Notes under the pieces: model-generated
The model's database searches: none
Told to the model about the DNA's origin: nothing
Seen by the model: the letters and a program-made list of their open reading frames with translations, nothing else
Position numbers and translations under genes: made by a program
Shown: in pieces, positions 22,512 through 33,744 of the stretch
Numbering within the stretch: the stretch's first letter is position 1
Layout: every line of letters begins with the position of its first letter
NCBI GenBank assembly: GCA_951802425.1
Contig: OX637800.1
Span: forward strand, 744,001-808,000
Direction of reading: 5' to 3'
Source: Clavaria fumosa
Lineage: Eukaryota > Basidiomycota > Agaricomycetes > Agaricales > Clavariaceae
DNA length: 64,000 nucleotides

Positions 22512-25500
22512 CTACACTCGGGCCCCCGGGATGCGGGTGAGCCCTGGAAGGGGGGAGAGGCTAACGCCTCTGTAAAGATAGACGACGCCTACCTCGAAGG
22601 CAGGCGTGAGTACTGGTTTAACCAGTACGCTGAGCTCTTTGGGGGAGTTCCACCCAGACTGCCACCGTTTCGGGTGGTGAACCACCGCATACCCTTAATA
22701 GACGAAAAGCAAGTCTATAATTATTACCTGCCTCGGTGTGCTGAGGCATTTAAGGAACAATTCCTTGAGAAAGTGAACCGTTATATTACTAACGGTTGGT
22801 GGGAAGCAGGAGCGGCATCGCAAGCAGCTCCTATGTTATGCATACCAAAAAGCAGCTAGAACCCGCTGCTACGGACAGTTGTGGACTGTCGGAAACGGAA
22901 TGCAAACACAGTACGGGATATTACCCCGTTGCCTGATCAGGACCAGATCAGGCAGGACGTGGCTAGAGCCGCGTATAGGTCAAAGATTGACCTATCGGAC
23001 GCGTACGAGCAAGTACGCGTAGAGCCTGAGGACGTGTGGAAGACGGTGTTCGCAACCGTCTTGGGCACCATGTTCTCACAGGTGATGCAGATAGGGGATT
23101 GTAATGCCCCTGCTACCTTCCAGCGCCTGATGACGCATATATTTCGTCATCAATTGGGAAAGTACGTGCACGTGTACTTAGACGATGTATTCGTCTTCTC
23201 CAAGACCCTGGAGGACCATGAGCATCACTTAAAGACGGTCTTTGAGACCCTCAAAGGCGCGAGCCTTTTCTTGAGCAAGAAGAAGTGCTCGTTATACACG
23301 AAGAGCGTAGATTGCTTAGGGCATATTATAGATGCCCGAGGAATCCATGTCACAGTGGATAAAATGGATAAAATCCGTAACTGGAAAACGCCGACAAGCG
23401 TTAATGAGGTGCAGAGGTTCCTCGGATTAGTACAGTACATCGGACAGTTCATGCCCGATCTGTCCGCTTACACTGGCCCTTTGGCTAGTCTGTGTAGTGA
23501 AATGCGAACGTTTCACTGGAGACCACTCCATGACAAGTGCATGGAGATGATTAAGGCATTGGCGTGTAAAACGCCAATATTACGCCCAGTAGACGCGGCA
23601 GTACAGGAGCCAATCTGGCTCGTGTGCGACGCGTCAGTGTCGGGCGTAGGGGCCATGTATGGCCAGGGAAAGACATGGGAAACCTGCCGTCCGGCGGGGT
23701 TTATGTCTAAAAGGTTTAGCCCGGCCCAGTTTAGTTACAAAACCTGGGACCGGGAGGCCTTAGCGATTGTAGAATCACTACAGAAATGGGAGGATAAACT
23801 CCTCGGTAGACGAATCAACGTGGTCACCGACCACAAAGTGCTGGGGTTCTTTAAGAACCAAACGCGCTTGTCTGGCCGGCAGGCCAGGTGGATGGAATAT
23901 ATGGAGAGGTTTAACTACTCCATCACTTACATTAAAGGCGAGAGCAACAAAGTTGCGGATGGCCTTTCGCGTTACCATATGAGTGACGCGACGGATGAGA
24001 TTCATCCGGATCACGAGTACGTAAAGGCAGACGTTCGCCTTGACCCGGAAGGGGATGAGTTGCCCCGCGGACGCCTGGAGGAGGTGCGCGCACTACGAGT
24101 ACGCACACCTGCCGCGGACCAGGAGACCGAGCAGGAGCAACCGCCGCCTATGCCCCAAGCGGACGGGGATGTGAGGGACGAGACGCTCATGCCCTTAAGG
24201 CCCTGCGTGGAAGGGGGGGATAGCAGGATGCTGCAAAGCATCCGGGACGGCTATGAACAGGATCGCCTGTTCAAAATAATTTTGGAGAAACCGGGAAACT
24301 ACACCGGTTTTAAGATCAGGGATGACCTGATCTTAGCTGAGAATAAAAAAGGAGACGAGGTGCTCTGTGTGCCTCGTACCCCTCATGAAGGGAAAAGCAT
24401 CCCTGGGAGAATAATCCAGGAAGCCCATGCGGTCCTAGGACACATGGGGGCGCGGATAACGATGGATTACGTCCGCCGTTACTACTGGTGGCCATCGGTG
24501 TCTAAAGACATCGATAAGTTTTGCTCGTCGTGCGGCGTGTGCCAAACGAGCAAGACTTCCCCTCAGAAGCCGCAGGGGCTTCTACACACCCTTCCGATCC
24601 CCAGGCGGCCCTGGGAATCAATAGGAATGGACTTCGTAGGTCCATTTCCTATGTCGAAAGAGGCGGACTACCTCTGGGTGGTGATCTGCCGCCTCACTTC
24701 ACTGGTACACCTAGTACCAGTTACCGTTTCGGTAACGGCAGCAGAGCTAGCCTGGCTCTTCCTAACCCAGGTAGTGAGACTGCATGGGTTGCCAGGATCG
24801 ATTGTGTCCGATCGTGATCCGAGATTTACATCTGCCTTTTGGCAGGAAACACACCGATTACTCAGTGTCAAGCTGCGGATGTCCACAGCTTTCCATCCGC
24901 AGACGGATGGAGCGACGGAACGGTCGATCCGATCGGTGGTCCAACCGGACCAGACAGACTGGGTGGAGCGAATCCCAATGGTCGAATTCGCCATTAATGT
25001 GTCAATAAGCGCGTCAACGGGGTTTGCCCCATTTGAGCTCACCTATGGGTACATGCCCCAGATGATGGCAGAGTTGCCAGACGACCTCCGGGTGGTGCCC
25101 AGAGGGGTACGGATGTTCGCGGAGAAAGCCGCACTCAACCTTGCAATGGCGCACGACGCGATTATAGAAAGTCGCGTCCACCAAACGTTTTACGCTAACC
25201 AGCGTAGACGGGCAGAGCACCCGTTTAGAGAGGGAGAATTAGTCTACCTCTCAACGGAGAACTTGAATCTCCCTAAAAAACAAGCTAGAAAGCTCATGCC
25301 GAAGTTTATTGGGCCATACCCAATACGGTCATGTAGACCGGAATCGTCTACGTACGAGCTGGAGCTCCCCGACTTGCTAAAGTCGAGGAGAATCCACCCG
25401 ACGTTCCATGTCAGCCGGTTGCGGCGACATGAACCAAACGACGACGCGTTGTTTCCGCGTCGTGAAGTGAAAGTCTTTTATGACTTTGCTGTGGATCCAA

Positions 25501-25724
25501 AGGAGGAATGGCTAGTAGACGCCATTATTGGCCATAGGTGGGAAGGCCGCCACCTGGAATGCGAGGTTCGATGGAACCTCAGGGATACGACCTGGGAGCC
25601 GTACATGGGGGTCAAAGAGCTGGCTGCTCTAGACCATTACCTTGAACTACAAGGTGTAGACTTGTGGAGGGCGCTACCTAGGCGCCCTCGAGCAGAGCGC
25701 AGACGGAACGCCCGCGCAGAGTAG
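22512..25724 (+). pseudogene. pol: Element D RT-RNase H-integrase-chromodomain, one nonsense codon
   Basis: Same frame as Gag. The RT N-terminus (REYWFNQYAELFGG) is cut by TAG at 22857-22859 just before LLRTVVDCRKRN. After it the frame is open for about 950 codons: RT catalytic VYLDDVFVF, RNase H (WLVCDASVSGVGAMYG, ESNKVADGLSRY), integrase zinc finger (H..GHMG, CSSCGVC) and DDE core (GMDFVGPF, SDRDPRFTSAFW, HPQTDGATERSI). The segment after the catalytic Glu looks a few residues shorter than in relatives, suggesting a small in-frame deletion. A chromodomain closes the protein (VDAIIGHRWEGRHLECEVRW, TTWEPYMGVKEL). Confidence 0.88.
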
Positions 25725-25858
25725 TAAACGCGATCGAGCCAGACCGCTGGGTCGTTAGCCACAGTGACTAAGTCACGTGGTGGCTCCACCGTAAGGTACA
25801 AAACCTTAAGAGGGCCCACCCTCTTTTTCTCTTTTTTCCTCATCAGCCATTTGTTACA

Positions 25859-27977
25859 ATGGATGATCCGATGGGGGAAACCCCATCTCCTCGCGCTACC
25901 CGCGCCGCCGTCCCTGGCCTTGCACCAGGGAACTCGCTGCCGACAAGCATTGTCGGAACGGCTGGGTTGTCCCAGCCGTCGTTGTCGCAAGGGGAGGAAA
26001 CTCTCCCCTGGGTCCAGGATCGCATGATCCATGCGATCACCCATGGATCCCGGTGCACTCAGTGTATCGGATTCCATCGTCACATCTTCGAGTCGCTGCT
26101 GCACTCAGACGAAGCGTTTCAACAAACACTTAAGGAAGCGCAGGAAAGCGCTAAGCGTGAGCTCGAGCCGGAGCTCGGAATGATACAACGCAAGTTGGAT
26201 GACTTGCATGAAGAGTATGAGAAGGGCAATGCCCTTTGCGCTGGGCATCGGCAAAAGCTTGAAAAAGCTTACGATAGCCTGGATAAGGTCGAGGCCGACC
26301 TTAGAAAGGCGAAGGAGAAGGTTCTCTCCTTGACAGAAAAGTTGGCAAGCGCCAACGAGGAGCTCGCCGCGGTGCGAACGGCGGCGAAAGGGAAGGGACC
26401 TGACAGGGATCCCTTGGAGCGGGACCCTAAAAGGGCCCGCACTGCTGTCTCATACGCGGACATAGCGCCGCCTATGGGGGACGTGGACGTCCCCATGAAC
26501 ATTGAGGAGGGGTATCCCCCTCTTCCACCTGCTGGTGTTAGCCAGCAGAACCCCGATGCCTCACTGAGGCATAAACGAACGTTTGCGGAGACGGTGCTTG
26601 CGCCTCTGACAAGGGGTTATCCCTTTAATGCCCCCCACCCGGACAGGGCTCCGGATGGCTATCCCTGGCCATCGGGGATGTCCGTCAAGCCTGGGGCATG
26701 GGCTGTTGAGTTGAAGACGGTTGAAGAGGTGATAGCCCTCAACCAGCAGGCGCACCATGGAGCGCCTGACAGCAGTTATGATATGACTGCCGTAATGAAG
26801 ATGCGATGGGCCGTTAAGGAGGCCCAGAAGAACGCGGCAGCAGGAAAGCTGCCTACGCCAGTTGAGGACTGGCTGTTGAGGAACTGGAGAGTTCCTGCCG
26901 GCGTCGAGAAATCGGCAGACCGGGTGGCACGCCATCTGCAGGGGCAGATGTTGCGAGAGAGCGGAGGGATGGGTGACCCATCCCTGAGGGCAGGACCCTT
27001 GGAAGTCGCAGGAGGGGGAGCACCCTCCTATCCGTCGTACCAGACATTGCCGCTGACAGCGGCAAGAGTGGTTGTGCCTCCCATTAGGGAGTTTGTAGAG
27101 ACCGGGGAGCCGTTGCTCCCCCAAGAGCTGTGGCTCTCCTTTGTAGGGGAGAAGGGAGAAATTCCCCCTATGAACCCGAAAGGCGACAGAGGCGCAGTGT
27201 CAGACCTGCGCTGCTGGGCCGCCGACATAAGGATGGGCAGAGCGGCCGTCCTTGGTATTGATAAGGACGGGGATTCACCCCTGTCCTTTGCACGTAAGGT
27301 GGCCATCTGGCGTACCATAATGGCGTGCGCACCGTCCCGGGCCCGAATGCGGCGCCCGTTCCTAGCAATGGCTGTAGCCCTCTTTGTGTCAAAGGGGGCG
27401 TACGCACAGGCCATTAAAGGGAGAGTCCTCCCTGCATGACGTTCCAGGCACTGGAACACAAAGATAATGCCAACCGTCGTGCAGACGATTGAGGCGTTTG
27501 TAGACGCCGGAGTCTCCGTTGGGGAAACGGAGTTCTGGGACAAGTTTGTACTCGCGTGGGCACGCGAGTACGTGTGAAAGGGGAATGCCCCCTTGGACGA
27601 TGATATCCAGCTAGCGCTGGGTGAACGGGAGAAGCCTCCCGTACCGCCCCGGACATATGCACTGCTAGATGCTAGAGTGCATAGGGCGCGGGGCGCGTCC
27701 GTGCTGTCTTCGGTTAAGCGAGAAGGCGGGAGATGAACGGAGGGGCGATGCGCCCCTGGAAGACGGTGGAAGCACGTCCACCGTTAGAAACCCCCTAGGG
27801 CTACCTATTGGGGGTTTAACAATATCCCAGACAGAGGGTGCGGGGCCCTCTCAAAAACAGAAGAAAGCGGCTAAATCATCAGCCGCTAAGGCCGCGAAGG
27901 GGCCTGTTGTGTCGTCGCCCGACTGGAGCGACGATGAGGGCGAGCCGCCATGCGACTACAAGCAGGGCTCGGACTAA
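25859..27977 (+). pseudogene. Element D third ORF, unknown function, decayed end
   Basis: ATG 25859 opens 526 codons lying 134 bp after pol on the same strand. Features: a cysteine/histidine cluster (HGSRCTQCIGFHRHIF, about residues 59-75), a long predicted coiled coil (about residues 90-180), basic words (DPKRARTAV), then a segment with no fold I recognise. The frame continues past TGA stops at 27437-27439 and 27575-27577. After a frame change near 27735 it reaches a Lys/Ala-rich and acidic tail (QKQKKAAKSSAAKAAKG, WSDDEGEPP) ending at 27977. The position matches env or extra ORFs of other LTR elements, but I see no signal peptide or membrane segment, so an envelope role is unlikely. It could be a nucleic-acid-binding accessory protein; that is inference. 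Confidence 0.6.
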
Positions 27978-28274
27978 GCGTCCGAGCCCTTTAAAAACAT
28001 ATGCCTACCCCGCAGGACGAGACAGCGGCACTTGGGGCACCCCCCACCGGGGCGTGCCGCTCGTGACACGCTGTCCAACTGGGGGCAGGTCGCGCAGACC
28101 ACTGGGTAGGACCCGTCAGCACCAGGCGAAGGCCCCAGGAGGGGATTGCGCCCGGTGACATGGCGGTAACCCTGCCCAAGGGGATGCGCCCCTTGTAACG
28201 CTATTCTACTTCTGCTCGTCGTCCCGCACCGCCTGCGCGTTGCCTCTGGTTGGGGCCTCTCCGGAGGGGGAGGG
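27978..28274 (+). other. 3' non-coding region and polypurine tract of element D
   Basis: 27964-27990 is an 11-bp-arm perfect hairpin with a 5-nt loop at the end of the third ORF, followed by stacked GC-rich hairpins around 28020-28080. The polypurine run GGAGGGGGAGGG ends at 28274 against the 3' LTR. Confidence 0.7.
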
Positions 28275-28501
28275 TGTAAGGCTATAGGCCTTTTCTATTC
28301 TTTTATTACATAATATACATACTATAATAGTCTACTAGCATAGCCGCTTAGGCCATGCTTACATCAGCGGCCCCTAGAGGGCCGCTCGCCTATATATATA
28401 TCGCGTCGCGACTGTACAGAGAGGGTAGATCCCTCTACATAGAACTACCATACTCAATATACAGTTGAGTCCGGTTCTTTTGAGGGATGGAAAGTATTAC
28501 A
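28275..28501 (+). repeat. 3' LTR of element D
   Basis: 227 bp, nearly identical to 19574-19800. It ends 164 bp from the 3' end of the lectin-like gene at 28666. Confidence 0.92.
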
Positions 28502-28665
28502 AGTCTGCAAATGGTCAGATGTTAGCTGAACATCCTAATGTCCATCAGAGCACACCGATTCTGGAATTGAAGTACGCAAGACTGAGCCACTGACGTTACT
28601 TCACACGACATACTACGGAACTTCCATGAACAACTGTTTACATGTCAAGCCAGATTGCACCAAGC

Positions 28666-29185
28666 TCAAGCGGGAGTGCCAACATCCCACTTTCCCTCGT
28701 CCGCGTGAAATCGCGCCTCTGAAATGTTATCGCGAGAACCGACATACTCAAAGCCGACTCTGATTGTCACATTGTTGCTGGTTCGGCCTTGGAGGGCATA
28801 GAGGAAAGTGCTGTCAGTCATGACGCCATACTGTTTCTCGGTCAACTTCCCCGGGGCCCATGTGTTGGTTTTGGTCTTGTGGACGTATTCGCAGAGGCAA
28901 TTGTTGATGCCCACATAGTAGACATGAATTGGCTATGGATGAAGGGTGTCAGCATATTGAACAGTCCAGCGATGTCTTCCAGGAAATCAGCTCATCAGCG
29001 CCTTGAATTACAATCACTGCGATGGGGGAGTGGCTGCGGACAGAGCCGCCATCAACGACGAGTCGCTTAATCTGTGCAGTTGTCCTTTCATAGATGCCAC
29101 CATCTACAAGGTCGCGGTAATAAATGCGAGTATGTTCACCAGATTGGAGCTCAATGGCACCGGCTGAAGCGAAACGACTAGACAT
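28666..29185 (-). CDS. Small lectin-like (beta-propeller repeat type) protein
   Basis: Two exons fit: 29012-29185 and 28666-28932, joined by a 79-bp GTAATT...TAG intron in phase 0, giving 146 residues from ATG 29185. The sequence has repeating blade-like motifs (HTRIYYRD, IHVYYVGINNCL, CEYVHK, TWAPGKL) reminiscent of fungal fucose-binding lectins of the AAL type, where each blade carries an Arg/Glu/Trp sugar pocket. At 146 residues it is about half the length of that family, so it may be a fragment. No signal peptide is seen. Family assignment is tentative. Confidence 0.4.
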
Positions 29186-29599
29186 TGCAGCCTGAGGGAT
29201 GACACGATTAGTCTTAAGAGAAAGAGATGCGCATGCATGCCTACTAGATGCTTCTTGTGGACAATGAGCGTTCCTACTCTCTTCACAGTCTTAAAGAGAG
29301 CATTATATATGTCGCGCAGGTTGTCTTCTGCAATTCGAACGTGTTCTTTTCGGTGGGCTCCGAATCACGATTGCAAGTGATAAAGCCTTGGAAGCAATGA
29401 CGTGAAGCTTAAGTGAGTTTGGGGTTACGCCGCCAACTGATCTGTATACGTCCAGAGGTCCTATTAGACTTACGTCGGGAGTTTGGCGACGCTTTTGAAC
29501 TCTTCGCAAACTCTGCCGAGAAGCCCTCATATCGCCGATAGACAAAAGGGACATCTCGCAGGCTTGGGTTAGCTTCGCACAACCATAAATCGTGCAGCT
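29186..29599. other. Non-coding
   Basis: No supported gene. This is the upstream region of the lectin-like gene. Confidence 0.4.
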
Positions 29600-30060
29600 G
29601 ACCTTGACTTCTAACACCCGTGTGCTTACTTTAAGTTTGTCAACAAGTCATATTCTTGATGGCCAAGTCTTCAATGGCTATTGAGACGATTTGAGGTGCT
29701 TCGAGACTACATCGTGCTGCCCTGTCGGTCGTGCGTGTTTATGCCTCCCAGCCACGGGTGCGTGCAGTTCTCTTAGCTCTCTCAGATGCCCGTGCCTTTA
29801 GGGTGGGCACGCGATGCAGTTAAATCAAGAAGAGACAGAACAAAAGAGGTGCAAGAGAGTTCCGCCGCTGGAAACCAGGCGTAAGTTATTAAGCCAGAGA
29901 CAAAGACAATCTGTGACGTGATGTAACGGGACGGGGGTAACGACGTCCACTCGCTTAAGGCGAGCCAGCAGCGGTATGTCCAGACCACAGCGCGCTGCTG
30001 CCGCAGCAGGGCGTTGCCCCCGGTGTCAGTGGCAGCGGCGGGGATGGATGCGGCTACCTC
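29600..30060 (+). repeat. Dispersed duplication, copy 1 (partner 37517-37985)
   Basis: Long imperfect match in direct orientation to 37517-37985, including shared runs such as GAGGTGCTTCGAGACTACAT, GGGCACGCGATGCAGT and CCCCCGGTGTCAGTGGCAG. Each copy lies just downstream (minus strand) of kinase-derived sequence, so the segment probably moved together with the kinase 3' end. Confidence 0.75.
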
Positions 30061-30480
30061 CCAACAGGGTGGCTTGTGTCATACAGGTGGCACAGCAAAC
30101 CAACGACGTCGCCCATCGACGGCCGCATCGACGACCGCGCAGACTAGCACCCAAAAGGCGGGCCTCGCCCGCATCCTGCTTAAAGCTGCGAAATGCTGCG
30201 TGAGTAGATCAAAGAGGTGCGTGGCGCTGGTGTCGAGGTGGTGAGGGGAAGAAGGGAAACAGGAGAGAAGAGGACGGGAGTATGATACGTGGATCGTCAT
30301 TGTCGTCGTCCGTGTTTGAAAAGTCTCGTAAGATGTCCTGTTTGTTACTTGAGACGTGGCGGGCCTTTAGAAGCCGATCTCATGTCTATGCGTTCATTAT
30401 CCCATCCCACCAAGACTGCGAAAGATAGCTTTCAGTGTCACCCTAATGATAGATTAGACATAAGCTTATGTAGGAAAGAT
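30061..30480 (-). pseudogene. TKL kinase pseudogene fragment (N- and C-terminal remnants)
   Basis: On the minus strand, 30480-30290 resembles the kinase N-terminus (WDNERIDM against WDHQRVHV in the intact gene). 30240-30090 resembles its C-terminus (RARPAFWVLV against RARPAFWALL), after which the frame is lost. The catalytic core is missing. It is a decayed, internally deleted paralogue of the gene at 38238-41406. Confidence 0.65.
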
Positions 30481-31017
30481 GGAAGATGAGAGGGTATGTT
30501 GCCTATGAGTGTGATGACAAGCTAAGCGTCACGCGTTCATGCTTAGGAGCGTTCATGCTAAGGAGATTGGTAAGCTCTGAGCACTGTGGCCGAGGTCGCG
30601 TTTGTGAGTCACAGATTTTTTTACTTTGGTTCATGGATGTACCTTTGGACAGGTATTGTCCAAGTTTCTTGGAAGATCTCACCAGTGACGATGCTGTTTG
30701 TCCTTGGGGGCTCACAATCTCACCAGCATCGACGCATGGACAGTCCTCATCAATTGTGCACATGAATAAATGGACAAGGTGCACAATGCACATCCACAAC
30801 ACAGCAGGAACAGAAACAGCAAGGAAATGTGATTATCTAAACATCACGGGTTTCAATGCATAGAGTGACGATAAATTCTCTTCAACATGAATCCTTGGGA
30901 AACCGAGGAATGGGCTTTGGGGCTTAAAAATATCACGATATACCTGCGAGTCTTCAGGAATACAGCTATATGTCTTTGAGGTGCAGCCAAACATCAGCAA
31001 ACCGGGGGTGATACTGC
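30481..31017. other. Non-coding, with a fragment shared with 56463-56600
   Basis: 30677-30830 matches 56463-56600 in direct orientation (GATGCTGTTTGTCCTTGGGG, CATCGACGCATGGACAG and beyond). No gene is supported. Confidence 0.5.
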
Positions 31018-31870
31018 AGTAGACTGTGTAGATCTACATAGACCCTGTAGAACCCATAGAACCCATAGACAACTTCCTGGTCTATGTAGAACTACATAGA
31101 TACAGGCCTTTCTATGTAGAACTATGTAGAACTATGTAGATGGTGCTTCCAGCCTGCCACCACCACCCCTCCCTTCCTTTGCACACCAGCTGCTGCGAAT
31201 CAATGGCCCAGGTCCCCGTCATCGGTCTGTGACCCCAGTGGGGGGCCTGGGCCATTGTTGCTGCTGCTGTTGCTGCTGCCGCCACCCGCCGCCGCCGCCC
31301 ACCGCCGTTGCTGCTGCCGCCGCCGCCGCTGCCGCCGCCCGCCGCTGTCGCTGCTGTTGCCGCCGCCGCCGCCCGTCGCTGTCGCTGCTGCTGCCGCCGC
31401 CACCGCCCGCCGCTGTCGCTGCTGTTGCCGCCGCCGCCGCCCATCGCTGTTGCTGCCGCCGCCGCCGCCGCTGTTGCCGCCACCGCCGCCCGTCGCTGTC
31501 GCTGCTGCTGCCGCCGCCGCCGCCCGCCGCTGTCGCTGCTGTTGCCGCCGCCGCCGCCGCCCGCTGCTGTTGCTGCTGCCGCCGCCGCCGCCCGCCGCTG
31601 TCGCTGCTGCTGCCGCCGCCGCCGCCGCCCGCCGCTGTCGCTGCTGTTGCCGCCGCCGCTGCCCGTCGCTGTCGCTGCTGCTGCCGCCGCCGCCGCCCGC
31701 CGCTGTTGCTGCCGCCGCCGCCGCTGTTGCCGCCGCCGCCGCCCGTCGCTGTTGTTGCTGCTGCCGCCGCCGCCGCCGCCCGCTGCTGTTGCTGCTGCCA
31801 CCGCCGCCGCCTGCCGCCGCCGCCCACCGCTGTTGCTGCTGCCGCCACCGCCGCCGCCCGCTGCTGTTGC

Positions 31871-31901
<31 letters not shown>

Positions 31902-33740
31902 TGCCGCTGTTGCTGCTGCCGCCACCGCTGCCCGCCGCTGTTGCTGCTGCTGCCGCCGCCGCCGCCCGCCGCTGTTGCTGCTGCCGCCGCCGCCCGCCGC
32001 CGCTGTTGTTGCTGCTGCCGCCGCCGTCATCCGCTGCTACCGCCGCTGCCGTCGTCCGCTGCTGCTGCTGATGCTGCTGTCGTCGTCATCGTCCGCTGCT
32101 GCTGCTGTGGCCGCTACCGCCACCATCGCTGTTGCTGCCGCTGCCGATGCTGCTGCTGTCGCTGCCGCCGCCGTCATCGTCGTTGCTGGAGGAGAGAGAG
32201 AGGGAAAGGAAGAGGGAGGAGGGAGGGAGGGAGGGGAGGGAGAGAGGAGAAAGAGGAGGAGGGGTGAGAGAGTGGGGTGAGGGTGAGGGTGAGGGTGAGG
32301 GTGCCGCCGCCGTCCGTTGACCTGTAAATAGTGGAATGAAAAAATAAAATAAAATGAAAATGAAACAAGACGGGGGAGGGCGCACCCGGTGTTGCTGCCG
32401 CCGCTGTTGCCACCGCCGCTGTCACTGTCGCCGCCGCTGCTGCCGCCACTGAAGGAGAGGGAGAGGGAGAGGGAGAGGGAGAGATGAGAGGGAGAGGGTG
32501 CCGCTGCCGCTGCCGCCGCCGCCGCCGCCGTTGGAGGAGAGGGAGAGGGGGAGGAGAGGGAGAGGGGGAGGAGAGGGGAGAGAGGAGGGTGCGGGTGCCG
32601 CCGCCGCCGCCGCTGCCGTCGTCGTCATCGCCGTCATCGCGCCGCCGCTGCCGCTGAAGGAGGGAGGAAAGAGAGGGAGGAGAGAGTGTGGAGGGTGCCG
32701 AGAGTGATGTGTCATGTTCAACATGATCACATGGTCATATTTCAAATTACATAATACAAGTGGCAGTGACGACAGCAGTGACAGTGAGCGCGAGCAGTGA
32801 CGATGACGGCGGCGGGCAGTGATGGCAAGGGCAGCGGCGCATCGTCGGCGGCGGACAGTGACGAGGTGGCGGCGGCGGCGGCAACGGACAGTGACGACGA
32901 GGGCGGTGGCGGCAGCAGCGACGGACAGTGACGACGAGGGCGGCGGCAGCAGCAGCGGCGGACAGTGATGAGGGCGGCGGCGGTGGTGGCGGCAGCGGGC
33001 AGTGACGACGACGGTGGCGGACAGTGCTGACAAGGGTGGCAGCACGTCGGACAGTGACGAGGGCGTCGGCGGCGGCGGCGACGGACAGTGACGACGAGGG
33101 CAGCGGCGGCAGCGGCGGCGGATAGTGACGAGGACGGCGGCGGCGGTGGCAGGCAGTGACGATGACGGCGGCGGACAGAGATGACAAGGGCGGCAGACAT
33201 TGATGAGGGCGGCGGCGGACAGTGACGAGGACAGCGGCGGACAGTGACGAGGACGGCGGCGGCGGCGGCGGGCGGTGACGAGGATGGCAGCGGACAGTGA
33301 TGACAAGGGCGGTGGCGCGGCGTTGGCGGCAGTGACGAGGACGGCGGCGGTGGCGGCGGCGGGCAGTGACGAGGATGGCGGCAGACAGTGACGAGGGCAG
33401 CGGCGGCAGCGGCGGCGGACAGTGACGAGGGCGGCGGCAGCAGCGGCGGCGGACAGTGATGAGGGCGGCGGCAGTGGCGGCGGATAGTGACGAGGGCGGC
33501 GGCGGCAGCAGGCACAGTGCACAATGACGACAAGGGCAGTGGTGGTGCACAGTGACGACGAGGGCGGCGGTGGCGCATGACAATGACGGCCACAGCAGTG
33601 ACCACCACCATGACAATGATGGTGGGCAGCTCTACTAGTGGTACATAGCACCATGTTCTACAACTTGAACAAGGGCCATTCATTGAACAGACTGCAGCTC
33701 CAGAAAGGCCTCATCTACATAGTACTGCATAGATGCACCT
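31018..33740 (-). repeat. Low-complexity block, copy 2: trinucleotide tract, core and minisatellite
   Basis: Read on the minus strand: a minisatellite of GGACAGTGACGA/GGCGGC units (33630-32755 in plus coordinates); a short AT-rich spacer (about 32700-32755); CTCC-rich tracts; a T-rich core starting GGTGCGCCCTCCCCC (32388-32325); (CACCCT)n near 32300; and a 900-bp (GGCGGCAGCAAC)n-type tract (32160-31241). The core and its order match copy 1 at 17.5-18.3 kb. Open frames through it are repeat artefacts. Confidence 0.75.
31033..31090. repeat. Inverted repeat at the left edge of the low-complexity block
   Basis: TCTACATAGACC (31033-31044) and GGTCTATGTAGA (31079-31090) are perfect 12-bp inverted arms. 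Further TCTATGTAG/CTACATAG words occur to 31140 and at 33705-33800, just outside the other edge, so this word family brackets the low-complexity block. Confidence 0.6.
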
Positions 33741-33744
33741 TAGT

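Larger units (their letters stand above)
19574..28501 (+). mobile_element. Element D: chromovirus with third ORF and hairpin-packed sequence
   Basis: Plus-strand LTR retrotransposon with 227-bp LTRs (19574-19800, 28275-28501; TGTAAGG...ATTACA) and a perfect AGTCT target duplication (19569-19573, 28502-28506). The LTRs differ at only about two sites by eye, so insertion is recent. Content: one continuous gag-pol frame (19839-25724) with three nonsense codons, a chromodomain at the pol C-terminus, a separate third ORF (25859-27977), and a polypurine tract (GGAGGGGGAGGG) against the 3' LTR. The whole element, LTRs included, is packed with short perfect inverted repeats. Confidence 0.92.

Noticed and set aside
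32276..32305. (CACCCT)n as a telomeric repeat
   Set aside because: Only a few interrupted units, not the TTAGGG type expected in basidiomycetes, and internal to a repeat block.
31112..33683. Several long open frames of poly-Ala, Arg-Cys, Gly-Ser or Pro-rich protein on both strands
   Set aside because: They are open in many frames at once because the DNA is a trinucleotide repeat or minisatellite; composition and lack of domains show they are artefacts.
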